The notes under the pieces are model-generated. The model was given only the letters and a program-made list of their open reading frames with translations. It searched no databases and was not told the DNA's origin. The translations under genes and the position numbers were made by a program. From contig NZ_BOOK01000001.1 of the NCBI RefSeq assembly GCF_016863195.1, positions 186,001-250,000 on the forward strand: a stretch of DNA of 64,000 bases, written 5' to 3'. This DNA comes from Paraplanobispora takensis (GTDB lineage: Bacteria > Actinomycetota > Actinomycetes > Streptosporangiales > Streptosporangiaceae). Shown piece after piece: positions 43,187-51,675 of this stretch. How positions within the stretch are numbered: the stretch's first letter is position 1; the number at the start of each line of letters is the position of its first letter.

Positions 43187-44044
43187 ATGAGCATGATCAT
43201 GGCCGTGAGCTTCACCCGTTACGGCCGGCTGTACTACCTCGATCCCGGTGAGCACAGTCCCAAGGTCGGGGACAAGGTGCTCGTGCCCACCGACGCCGGG
43301 CCGGAGGTGGCCGAGTGCGTGTGGGCGCCGCAGTGGACGAGCGAGGAGGTCGGCGGGCTGCCGGTCTGCGCGGGCATCGCCGAAGAGGAGCACCTGGCCC
43401 GCGACGAGAGCAACAAACGGCGCCGCGCGGAGGTCAGGAGCGTCTCCAAGCGGCTGATCAAACGGCACTCGCTGCCCATGAAGGTCGTCGGGGTCGACTA
43501 TCTCGACGCCGACAACGTCTACACCGTCTACTTCTCCGCCCCGCACCGCGTCGACTTCCGCGCCCTGGTCCGCGACCTGGCCCGCAATCTGCGCGCCCGG
43601 GTCGAACTGCGCCAGATCGGTCCCCGCGACGAGGCCCGCCTGCAGGGCGGCATCGGCCCCTGCGGCCGCGACCTGTGCTGCGCGACCTTCCTGAAGGACT
43701 TCGAGCCGGTCTCCGTCCGGATGGCCAAGGACCAGGACCTCCCGGTCAATCCGATGCGCATCGCGGGCGCCTGCGGGCGCCTGATGTGCTGCCTGAAGTA
43801 CGAGCACCCGCTCTACGCGGAGGCGCACACGAGGATGCCCCGCCTGGGCCTGAAGGTCGACACCCCCGAGGGGCCCGGCACCGTGGTGGGCCGCAACGTC
43901 CCCTCGGACTCCGTGGTGGTCCGCCTGGAGAACGGCGGCCGGCGGTGCGCGTGCCCCTCGGCCTCGGTCTGCTCACCGCGCAAGCAGCACGACGCGATGT
44001 ACGGCGAGGCGGCCCCGCCCGCCGAGGGCGGCCCGGAGGAGTAA
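43187..44044 (+). CDS. PSP1-domain protein (RicT/YaaT-like)
   Basis: A 285-residue protein. It reads VGDKVLVPTDAGPEVAECVW, then the PSP1 core (VYTVYFSAPHRVDFRALVRD, LRQIGPRDEARLQGGIGPCG) and a cysteine-rich part with CGRDLCCATF, CGRLMCCLKYEH and a later CACPSASVC. In Bacillus the relative YaaT (RicT) is part of an Fe-S-containing complex affecting RNA processing and development. In actinobacteria it normally follows holB, as here, though two genes intervene. The cysteines needed for cluster binding are present. Confidence 0.9.
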   Translation: MSMIMAVSFTRYGRLYYLDPGEHSPKVGDKVLVPTDAGPEVAECVWAPQWTSEEVGGLPVCAGIAEEEHLARDESNKRRRAEVRSVSKRLIKRHSLPMKVVGVDYLDADNVYTVYFSAPHRVDFRALVRDLARNLRARVELRQIGPRDEARLQGGIGPCGRDLCCATFLKDFEPVSVRMAKDQDLPVNPMRIAGACGRLMCCLKYEHPLYAEAHTRMPRLGLKVDTPEGPGTVVGRNVPSDSVVVRLENGGRRCACPSASVCSPRKQHDAMYGEAAPPAEGGPEE

Positions 44045-44052
44045 CCGGCCTC

Positions 44053-44592
44053 CTACCCGATGCCGGCGTCCTCGACGACACCGAGGACGCCGGACACCGG
44101 AATGGTCCCCCCGCCCGGCTTGAGCTGGTAGCTCCGTGAATCGAGGGCGACGCCCCGGTGGTCGCCCATCAGCCATAGTCGTCCGACCGGAACCGTGACG
44201 CTGAAATCTGGGAAAACCGGATCGTCGTCCGGACGCACGTAGTCCTCCTGCAGCGGCTTGCCGTTCAACAGCAACTTGCCGGCCGGATCGCAGCACCCCA
44301 CCGTGCTCCCCGGGACGCCGATGACGCGGCTGATGGCGGAGTAATCTCGTTCCCACTCGGGCGCCCTGAACAGGACGACGTCGCCGTACTTCGGCTCGTA
44401 CTCCCCCTCGCCGACCATCGAGACGGTCACCCGGCTGCCCTTCGCGAGCGTGGGCTCCATCGACTCGGAGGCGACGATGTAGGTCTCCTCACCGATGACC
44501 TCGGAGACGACGCGGTCGACGGCGGCGCCGCAACCCGAGAGCGCCGAGACGAAGGACACGACGATCAGCGCGGGGAGCCAGCGGGAACGCAT
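44053..44592 (-). CDS. S26 signal-peptidase-like lipoprotein lacking the catalytic lysine
   Basis: A 179-residue protein with an N-terminal lipobox L18-S-G-C21 and an S26 domain. The catalytic serine is present (S44 in ASESMEPTL), and GDVVLFR and WLMGDHR match boxes C and E. The box D lysine of the usual KRVIGxPGD is replaced: here it is AISRVIGVPGS, with Ser88 at that place. So it is either inactive, uses another base, or is not a protease. Start ATG 44592; GTG 44610 is possible. It lies convergent to the PSP1 gene, eight bases away. Confidence 0.8.
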   Translation of the reverse strand: MRSRWLPALIVVSFVSALSGCGAAVDRVVSEVIGEETYIVASESMEPTLAKGSRVTVSMVGEGEYEPKYGDVVLFRAPEWERDYSAISRVIGVPGSTVGCCDPAGKLLLNGKPLQEDYVRPDDDPVFPDFSVTVPVGRLWLMGDHRGVALDSRSYQLKPGGGTIPVSGVLGVVEDAGIG

Positions 44593-44801
44593 GGTGCGAT
44601 TATTCGGCACACATGCTCATAAAGCGGTCTGTCGTGGGCCGATCGAGGTCATCGTGAGGTCATCGTGACCGCTCGCCGCCTGACGGCGGCCGGGCCGTAC
44701 CCGGGAGCGGTGCCGTCTCGCCGGGATCAGGCGATATGTCGGCGCGACCAGCTCGCGAGACCATGTAGACTGTCACAAGTCATGCGAACCATGCGTGACA
44801 C

Positions 44802-44878
44802 GCCGCCTTAGCTCAGTCGGCCAGAGCACTTCACTCGTAATGAAGGGGTCTGGGGTTCGATTCCCCAAGGCGGCTCCA
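44802..44878 (+). tRNA. tRNA-Thr (anticodon CGT)
   Basis: Acceptor GCCGCCT pairs with AGGCGGC; the anticodon stem CTTCA/TGAAG encloses CTCGTAA, giving CGT; the T-arm GGGGTTCGATTCCCC is intact; discriminator T and an encoded CCA follow. Total 77 bases including CCA. Confidence 0.96.
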
Positions 44879-44885
44879 ACTCAGA

Positions 44886-44916
44886 GGCCCTCACCGGTTC
44901 CCGGTGGGGGCCTTTT
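44886..44916 (+). terminator. Rho-independent terminator of tRNA-Thr
   Basis: GGCCCTCACCGG-TTC-CCGGTGGGGGCC followed by TTTT. The 12-bp stem has one G-U pair. It begins seven bases after the tRNA CCA end. The following 45 kb intergenic stretch to 45167 shows no gene. Confidence 0.85.
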
Positions 44917-45167
44917 GCCGACACCCTCGCCAACAGCAGCTCCCTGTATCCGATCGATATGGGGCAGCACGAGGCTGTGGGTGCCTTACCGGCGGTGAAA
45001 GCCGTGATTCAGGTGTCCGCTCGGGTGTCCGCCGCGCGAGGCGTCGATGTCCCTGAGGATCTCTCTGAGCCTCTCCTCGCCTCAGCGGGACGCGGATCGC
45101 GCACCGATTAGGTTTCCGCGCCGTGCCCGTCTGTACATGTGAGATCGACTCACAGGAGGCTGACACG

Positions 45168-45752
45168 ATGCGAAAACTGATCTTCGGCATGAACGCGACC
45201 CTGGACGGCTACATCGCCGCGCCCGGCGACGACCTCGGCTGGAGCGGGGGAGAGGGACCGGACTCCTCGCCGGGCGCCGAGCTGTTCCAGTGGTGGTCCG
45301 ACCGGGTGGACGCGACGGGCCTGGCGCTGTACGGGCGCAAGCTGTGGGAGGCGATGAGCTCCCACTGGCCGACCGCCGACAAACAGCCGGGTGCCACACC
45401 GGCGGAGATCGAGTTCGCGCGCCGCTGGCGGGACATGCCGAAGGCGGTGTTCTCGTCGACGATCGACAAGGTCGACTGGAACACCCGTCTGGTCACCGGC
45501 GACGCGGTCGCCGAGATCACCAGGCTCAAGGCCGGGGACGGCGGCCCGATGGACATCGGCGGCGCGACGCTCGCAGGGGCGGCCATGCGGGCCGGGTTGA
45601 TCGACGAGTACGTGATCGTCACCCATCCGGTCCTGGTGGGCGGTGGCACGCCGTTCTTCACCGCGCTGGACGGCTGGGTGAACCTGAAGTTGGTCGAGAC
45701 GCGGACATTTCCCGGCGGTGTGGTGCTGACCCGATACGAGACGAGGCGATGA
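45168..45752 (+). CDS. Dihydrofolate reductase family protein (RibD C-terminal domain)
   Basis: A 194-residue protein: MRKLIFGMNATLDGYIA at the start, GLALYGRKLWEAM, FSSTIDKV and GGATLAGAAMRAGLIDEYVI with HPVLVGGGTPFF near the end. This is the NADPH-binding RibD_C/DHFR-like fold. Most such stand-alone proteins are uncharacterised reductases, not true folate or riboflavin enzymes. AGGAGG precedes the ATG by eight bases, ruling out the longer frame from 45123. A strong hairpin follows the gene. Confidence 0.88.
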   Translation: MRKLIFGMNATLDGYIAAPGDDLGWSGGEGPDSSPGAELFQWWSDRVDATGLALYGRKLWEAMSSHWPTADKQPGATPAEIEFARRWRDMPKAVFSSTIDKVDWNTRLVTGDAVAEITRLKAGDGGPMDIGGATLAGAAMRAGLIDEYVIVTHPVLVGGGTPFFTALDGWVNLKLVETRTFPGGVVLTRYETRR

Positions 45753-45781
45753 GGGAACCTTTCCCGGCCCTTCCTCGGGGT

Positions 45782-45806
45782 GCCCCGCCGGCAACGCCGG
45801 CGGGGC
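45782..45806. terminator. Terminator hairpin after the DHFR-like gene
   Basis: GCCCCGCCGGC-AAC-GCCGGCGGGGC, a perfect 11-bp stem with a 3-base loop, 29 bases after the stop. It lies between convergent genes and may serve both. Confidence 0.7.
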
Positions 45807-45928
45807 GGTGGTGCTCGCGTCGCCGCGTTGGCGCTCAGCCGGCCGGGGTGCTCATTCCGCGGTGACTTCGGTGACCTCGGTGACACCGGTCCGCGCGCCG
45901 GCCTCGTCGACGGCGGGGACTCGTCCGA

Positions 45929-46936
45929 TCACAGCGTCGCCGGCAGGTCCAGCCATGGTTTGTCGGTGGCGTCGAATCCGGTGAGCTCGGCGATCTCCCC
46001 GTCGACGATGTGCAGGACCGCGATGGTGAACAAACGGTATTCCGGGTCGTCGGGGGCGCGGAGGTACAGCGCGGCGGCAGGCATGCGGTTGACCGTCGTG
46101 GCGATGCAGCGCCAGTCGTCGTAGCCGCGCCGGAAGAGCCCGTTGGAGACCCAGCCGTCCACCGCGTCCTCGGCCGTGACGACCAAGGTGCCCGGATCGG
46201 GCAGCATCGTGAAGCGCAGGTCGTCGCGCAGCAGGGCCGTCAGCCCCTCGATGTCGTTGCGCTCATGGGCGTCGATGTACGACCTCACCACGTCGCGCTC
46301 GTCATCCGACAGCTCGTGCGTGGCGGGGCGCCGCCAGTCGAGGCGGCGGCCGGGCAGCTGCTCGCGCATCGTCACGCGCGCCCGCTGCAGTGCGCTGGTC
46401 ACCGATGCGACGGTCAGATCGAGGGCGTCGGCGGCCTTCGGCGCCGGCCAGCCGAGGGCGTCGCGCAGGATGAACACCGCCCGCTGCCGCGGCGGCAGGT
46501 GCTGGACGGCGACGATGAAGGCCAGCTCGATCGTCTCCCGGGCCACCACCGACTCCTGCGGATCCTCCGGGAGCATCCGGTCCGGGTAGGGCTGCAGGTA
46601 GTGCACTTCCGAGCCCGTTCCCGGCAGCTCGGCAGGCACGGGTGTGCGGTCGTTGCGCTTCTCCAGGAAGTCGAGGCAGGCGTTCGTCGCGATCCGGTAC
46701 AGCCAGGTCCGCAGCGCGGCGTGGCCCTTGAACGACTCCCGCCTGTTCCACACCCGAAGGAACGTCTCCTGCGTCATGTCCTGGGCGTCCTCGTAGTTCG
46801 CGAGCATCCGGTAGCAGTGCACCTGCAGCTCACGCCGGTAGGGCTCCGTGATGAGCGCGAACCGTGCTGCGTCGTTCGAGCGGGCCGCCGCGACGAACGC
46901 GGCCTTGTCGTCGCCCGGCAGTCTGGCGTCGGTCAT
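45929..46936 (-). CDS. ECF sigma factor with SnoaL-like C-terminal domain (SigG/TIGR02960 type)
   Basis: A 335-residue sigma factor. Region 2 is RRELQVHCYRMLANYEDAQD with the DMTQETFLRVWN core; region 4 is LPPRQRAVFILRDALGWPA, PKAADALDLTVASVTSALQRAR. The last 120 residues form a SnoaL/NTF2-like domain (DGWVSNGLFRRG, TVNRMPAAALYLR). This layout is typical of SigG/SigJ-like ECF factors in actinobacteria, where the C-terminal domain may replace an anti-sigma factor. No anti-sigma gene is adjacent. Start ATG 46936 has GGAAGG upstream; the longer frame from 47191 is not coding. Confidence 0.9.
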   Translation of the reverse strand: MTDARLPGDDKAAFVAAARSNDAARFALITEPYRRELQVHCYRMLANYEDAQDMTQETFLRVWNRRESFKGHAALRTWLYRIATNACLDFLEKRNDRTPVPAELPGTGSEVHYLQPYPDRMLPEDPQESVVARETIELAFIVAVQHLPPRQRAVFILRDALGWPAPKAADALDLTVASVTSALQRARVTMREQLPGRRLDWRRPATHELSDDERDVVRSYIDAHERNDIEGLTALLRDDLRFTMLPDPGTLVVTAEDAVDGWVSNGLFRRGYDDWRCIATTVNRMPAAALYLRAPDDPEYRLFTIAVLHIVDGEIAELTGFDATDKPWLDLPATL

Positions 46937-47257
46937 GGTCGTCAATCCTTCCGCAGGTGGCGAGGGGCCACCAGAACTGACGACGTGGCGGAGTGTTCCT
47001 GAGCGGTGAAGCCGTCCGCGCCGGGCAGTTCGCCAGGCCGGACGGGTCGGATCGGGTCGGGTCGGGTCGGTCCGGGGAATGTGTTCGGGCCGGGCGCACC
47101 TCCTCCCGTTGACCGGTCGTGTTCCGGTAACGAGCGAGGGACCCTCCGACATGTTCGGAAGGTCCCTCGATGCCGTTGCGGAGGTGGTCAATGCCCTCTG
47201 TTCAACGTGGACGCGGATGCGGGGAACGCCGACCTTCTCGCGGTAGCGCTCAAAGAG

Positions 47258-47665
47258 CTAGCGGTAGCGCTTGGTGCACTGATAGACGATCCAGCGTCCG
47301 CCGCCGGCGTTGGCGACAGCGTTCCTCTTCGCCTTGGCGGGCGTGCTCCCCCGGCCGCCCCAGTAGAGGTTCCTCCTGGAGTTGTAGGCGACGGCACCGC
47401 AACCGTTGACGAAGGTGGTGAGGACCTTGCAGCTGGAGTGGCCGCATTCCCTCAGTGCCCGCCGCTTGGCGGCACCCTCTGTTTTGTAGTCCCAGGACCT
47501 GCCGATGTCGCCGTCCCGCGACACGGCGATGGCGCCGTAGTAGTAACGTGCTGCACTTTCCCCCGTCGTAGCGGCAGTAGCCACCGCGGGGGACGCCGCG
47601 GCCAGCACCCCGCTCGCCATGAAGGCGCAAGCGGCGATGGCGGTGAGCTTCTTGCCTAACTGCAT
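47258..47665 (-). CDS. Secreted DUF4189-domain protein
   Basis: A 135-residue secreted protein. The signal peptide is MQLGKKLTAIAACAFMASG, likely cut after AVATA. The mature part has YYYGAIAVSRDG, an Ala/Arg helix (GAAKRRALRECG), and conserved cysteines in ECGHSSCK, NGCGAVAYN and YQCTKRYR, as in DUF4189. The function of the family is unknown. AAGGGG lies nine bases before the ATG. Upstream 47666-47802 separates it from the P-type ATPase. Confidence 0.85.
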   Translation of the reverse strand: MQLGKKLTAIAACAFMASGVLAAASPAVATAATTGESAARYYYGAIAVSRDGDIGRSWDYKTEGAAKRRALRECGHSSCKVLTTFVNGCGAVAYNSRRNLYWGGRGSTPAKAKRNAVANAGGGRWIVYQCTKRYR

Positions 47666-47802
47666 GGTGTTTCCCCTTCGTGTCGTCCGAGCGGACGGCA
47701 GCGTCGTGCTGATGAGGAGAGTCTGTGGTGTACCACTTGCAGACCACTTAAACCGATAAATGATCAAAAGGGGGCCCGGCCGGGGCCCATCGTTATGGCA
47801 CC

Positions 47803-50568
47803 CTAACGGCGATCTTCCATCGTCGTCACCCTCTGCCGGCCCGAGGTGCCGGACGGGCTCGTACGGCTGCGCCGGGCCGGGAGCTTGCCGAGCTCCCAGA
47901 GGACGAGCAGGGCGACGGCGGGCACGAGTGCCCAGGCGAACTGTTCCATGTCGAGCTCGGTCGTTCCCAGCAGGCGCTGGAAGCCGTCCATCTGGGTGAC
48001 CAGCACCGCCAGAGCGAACTCGCCCAGGGCGACCCAGTTCATCTGCCTGCTGTTGAAGGTGTCGATGGTCAGCACCGACTCGGTCTCGCTGCGGCATTCG
48101 AACGCCGCCACGATCAGGCACAGGGCGAAGGCGGTGAACGCGATCGAGGTGCCGATCTGGATGCTGCCGAACTGCGACTCGCCGATCTCGATGATGGTGA
48201 GCAGGCCGACGGTGATGGCCAGCCCGGCCAGCCCGGCCGTGACGAGTGTCGGCCCGGTCAGGATGGACCGGCCCCGTGGACGCGGCCGGCGCGCCATGAG
48301 TCCCGGGCTTTCCCGGTCGAAGCCGAGCGCGAATCCGAACGGGGCGTTGACGATGAAGTGGATCCACAGGACCTGGGCCGGGTTGAACGGCTCACCGGAG
48401 GCGATGTTGAAGATGCTGGCGCCGAGGAACGTCAGAACGAAGGCGACCAGCAGCACCAGGACGAAGCGGATGTATTTGAGGAGGTTGTCGAAGAGCTTCC
48501 GCCCCTGCTCGACCGCGTAGACGATTGTGGCGAAGTTGTCGTCGGACAGGATCATCCGGCCGGCGTTCTTGGCCACGTCGGTGCCGCTGCCCATCGCGAT
48601 CCCGATGTCGGCGGCCTTGATCGCCGGGGCGTCGTTGACGCCGTCGCCGGTCATGGCCACGACCTCGCCCTGCTTCTTGAGCGTGTCGGCCAGGAGCACC
48701 TTGTGCTCGGGGGCGACCCGGCCGACCACGCCGATGCCGTCGATGCGGGCCAGCCGCTCGGACTCGGGCAGGGCGGCGAAGTCGGCGCCCAGGATGGCCT
48801 CCCCGGGGATCCCGAGCTGCTTGGCGATCGCCGCCCCGGTGGTGACGTCGTCGCCGGTCACCATGCGGACCCGGATGTGGGCGGCCTGCGCGCTGGCCAC
48901 CGCGTCCCTGGACTCCTCGCGCGGCGGGTCGATCATCGCGACCAGACTGGTCATCTGCAGCTCGGTGACGTAGGCGAGCAGGTCGCCGTTCGGGTCGAAG
49001 GCGGCCGGGTCGAGATCGCGCAGGGCGGCGGCCATCACCCGCCGGCCTTCGCCTTCCATGCGCTCCATCTCGGTCTCGGCCCGCCGGTTCAGGTCGGCGC
49101 TCCACGGGACGACCTCGCCCCCCGCCAGAGCGGTGGCGGCACGGTCCATCACCGCGGGCGCGGCGCCCTTGACGAAGCAGCGCACCACCGGCCGTCCCGA
49201 GGCGTCGACGGCCGAGTGGAAGGTGGCCATGACCTTGTAGGCCGGGTCGAACGGCAGCGTGGCCAGCCGGGGCAGCCGCTCACGGGTGGCGTCGATGTCG
49301 AGGCCGGCCTTGTGGCCCAGGACGAGCAGGGCGCCCTCGGTGGGGTCGCCGACCACCTTGCCGTCCACCAGCTTGGCGTCGCTCGCCAGCACGTAGGGCA
49401 GGATGGCGTCCTCGATGCCGGCCGAGGTGCCCGCGGCGTGGTGCACCTTCCCCTCAAGCCCGTAGCCGGTCCCCGAGATCGTGTAGCGGTCCGTCAGATC
49501 CACCACTTCGACCGCGGTCATCTGGTTCATCGTCAGCGTGCCGGTCTTGTCGGAGTTGACGGCCGAGGTGAACCCCAGCGTCTGGACCGAGGGGAGGTCC
49601 TTCACGATCGCGTTGCGCTTGGCCAGATTGAGGCTGCCCAGCGACAGGATCGCCTGGCTGACCGTGGGCAGGGCCTCGGGGATGGCCGCGATGGCCAGCG
49701 AGACCGCGCTGATGAACAACGTGTCCCAGGCCTCGCCGCGGCTGCGGCCCAGCACGAACATCACGATCATGGTCACCCCGGCCGCCGCCGCGATCCACAG
49801 GGTGAGGGTGTTGAGCTCCCTGGTGAGCGGCGACTGCTCCTTGGCCGTGGCCGACAGCATCCTGGAGATCTTCCCGAGTTCGGTGCCGGCGCCCGTGCCG
49901 GTGACGATCACGGTGGCGCTGCCGTGGGTGACCGGCGTGTTCATGAACACCATGTTCGTCTGGTCGCCCGGGCCCAGCCCGTCGGCGGGCAGCGTGGCGG
50001 CGTCCTTGGCCGCCGGCGTGCTCTCCCCGGTCAGGGCCGACTCGTCGATCTGCAGGGCGCTGGCCGCGACGATGCGCCCGTCCGCCGGTACCTGGTCCCC
50101 GGCGGTGATGAGCACGACGTCTCCGACCACCAGCTGCTCGGCCGGGATCTCCGCCTCCTGACCGTCCCGCCGCACCCTGGCGGTGGCCTTCATCATCGAC
50201 TTGAGCGCGTTCATGGCGCTCTCGGCCTTGCCCTCCTGGCGCAGGCCGACGACCGCGTTCAGCAGCGTCAACGCCAGCAGCAGGACGACGGTGCTCCACT
50301 CCTGGATCACCAGCGACACGATCGCGGCGCCGACCAGGATGAGCTGCATGTAGCTGCGGTACTCGTCCAGGAACCGCCGCCAGCCGGGCCTCGGCCTCTC
50401 CTCGGGCAGCGCGTTCGGGCCGTTCGCCTCGAGCAGTTCGGCCGCCCGTTGCGACGAGAGCCCGATCGCCGGATCCACATCCAGCGCCTTGGTCACCTCG
50501 TCCGGCGTGTGTCCGTACCACTGCTGGCCGGTCGTCGGCTGTCCCGGGGTGTCGGCGTGCACCGCCAT
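47803..50568 (-). CDS. P-type cation-transporting ATPase (P2, calcium-ATPase-like)
   Basis: A 921-residue ATPase. It has an N-terminal cation-ATPase domain (WYGHTPDEVTKALDV), the actuator TGES loop (ESALTGES), the membrane ion site IAAIPEALPT, the phosphorylated aspartate in NSDKTGTLTMNQ, the hinge TGDGVNDAPAIKAADIG and a C-terminal membrane domain ending in the SERCA-type fold. It pumps a cation, probably Ca2+ or Mg2+, across the membrane with ATP. Start ATG 50568 has GGAGG eight bases upstream. It follows PPK2 on the same strand. Confidence 0.93.
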   Translation of the reverse strand: MAVHADTPGQPTTGQQWYGHTPDEVTKALDVDPAIGLSSQRAAELLEANGPNALPEERPRPGWRRFLDEYRSYMQLILVGAAIVSLVIQEWSTVVLLLALTLLNAVVGLRQEGKAESAMNALKSMMKATARVRRDGQEAEIPAEQLVVGDVVLITAGDQVPADGRIVAASALQIDESALTGESTPAAKDAATLPADGLGPGDQTNMVFMNTPVTHGSATVIVTGTGAGTELGKISRMLSATAKEQSPLTRELNTLTLWIAAAAGVTMIVMFVLGRSRGEAWDTLFISAVSLAIAAIPEALPTVSQAILSLGSLNLAKRNAIVKDLPSVQTLGFTSAVNSDKTGTLTMNQMTAVEVVDLTDRYTISGTGYGLEGKVHHAAGTSAGIEDAILPYVLASDAKLVDGKVVGDPTEGALLVLGHKAGLDIDATRERLPRLATLPFDPAYKVMATFHSAVDASGRPVVRCFVKGAAPAVMDRAATALAGGEVVPWSADLNRRAETEMERMEGEGRRVMAAALRDLDPAAFDPNGDLLAYVTELQMTSLVAMIDPPREESRDAVASAQAAHIRVRMVTGDDVTTGAAIAKQLGIPGEAILGADFAALPESERLARIDGIGVVGRVAPEHKVLLADTLKKQGEVVAMTGDGVNDAPAIKAADIGIAMGSGTDVAKNAGRMILSDDNFATIVYAVEQGRKLFDNLLKYIRFVLVLLVAFVLTFLGASIFNIASGEPFNPAQVLWIHFIVNAPFGFALGFDRESPGLMARRPRPRGRSILTGPTLVTAGLAGLAITVGLLTIIEIGESQFGSIQIGTSIAFTAFALCLIVAAFECRSETESVLTIDTFNSRQMNWVALGEFALAVLVTQMDGFQRLLGTTELDMEQFAWALVPAVALLVLWELGKLPARRSRTSPSGTSGRQRVTTMEDRR

Positions 50569-50666
50569 CTTTCTGCCTCCCATCCGGATCGAGCCGGCTC
50601 AGTCGGCCAGGTGAGCGGCTTCCGCGTCCTGGTGGCTCCGGCCGGTTCTCACGACAGTCGATCCGT

Positions 50667-51503
50667 TCAGAACGGGGTGGGGATGTACCGCAGCGGAAGG
50701 GCCGGTTCCACATAGCCGTCGGCCCGCTGGCGCTTGGGCAGGGTGACGTCTTTGTGGGCGAGCGGCTTGTAGGGGACCTGGCTCAGCAGGTGGCTGATGA
50801 TGTTGAGCCTGCCCCGCTTCTTGTCGTCGGTGCGGGCGACGTACCAGGGCGCCCAGGCGGTGTCGGTGGCGGCGAACATGTTGTCGCGGGCCCGGGAGTA
50901 GTCGTACCAGCGGCTGTAGGACTTCAGGTCCATGTCCGAGAGCTTCCAGAACTTGCGCGGGTCGTGGATGCGGCTCTCCAGGCGCCGGGTCTGCTCGGCG
51001 GGGCTGACCTCCAGCCAGTACTTGATCAGCAGGATCCCCGAGTCGACCATGGCCTTCTCGAACGAGGGCGTCAGCGCCAGGAACTGCTCGGTCTCCTCCG
51101 GCCTGCAGAAGCCCATCACCCGCTCGACGCCGGCGCGGTTGTACCAGCTGCGGTCGAAGATCACGACCTCGCCGGCGGCCGGGAAGTGGGGGACATACCG
51201 CTGCATGTACATCTGTGACTTCTCGCGCTCGGTCGGGGCGGGCAGGGCGACGACCCGGAACACGCGGGGGCTGACCCGCTCGGTGATCCGTTTGATCGTG
51301 CCCCCCTTGCCGGCGGTGTCCCGCCCCTCGAACACGACGCAGATCCTGGCCCCCGTCTTCTTGACCCACTCCTGCATGGCGACCAGCTCACCGTGCAGAC
51401 GCCGCATCTCCTCCTCGTAAGCCTTGCGCTTGAGCTTCTGAGGCAGGTCGGCGGAGGTCTCCGGCGTCTCCGCCCGGTGCTTCTTGTTCTTCTTCTTGGC
51501 CAC
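50667..51503 (-). CDS. ppk2: Polyphosphate kinase 2
   Basis: A 278-residue PPK2 family protein. Walker A is FEGRDTAGKGGTIKRI, Walker B/lid DRSWYNRAGVERVMGF, and the segment IHDPRKFWKLSDMDLKSY follows. It moves phosphate between polyphosphate and nucleotides (ADP or GDP). The start is GTG 51503 (VAKKKNKK, a basic opening), with GGGAAG upstream; the ORF extends to 51542. Ahead of a P-type ATPase, it may belong to an ion- or phosphate-stress group. Confidence 0.93.
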   Translation of the reverse strand: MAKKKNKKHRAETPETSADLPQKLKRKAYEEEMRRLHGELVAMQEWVKKTGARICVVFEGRDTAGKGGTIKRITERVSPRVFRVVALPAPTEREKSQMYMQRYVPHFPAAGEVVIFDRSWYNRAGVERVMGFCRPEETEQFLALTPSFEKAMVDSGILLIKYWLEVSPAEQTRRLESRIHDPRKFWKLSDMDLKSYSRWYDYSRARDNMFAATDTAWAPWYVARTDDKKRGRLNIISHLLSQVPYKPLAHKDVTLPKRQRADGYVEPALPLRYIPTPF

Positions 51504-51675
51504 GTCGCTCACTTCCCGGGCTCGCGGTCCACTGATGTCCACAGATCCAGCACCGCCGTCCCGCGTGGGCTGGCCGTGTCAGCATGGAGCCGCCGGCACG
51601 GGGTCGCCGTCCCCCGCAGCGGGTGATTCGCGCGGGCGTTCTCAGGAAACGCCGCCGCGGGCCGATGAGGACTTC

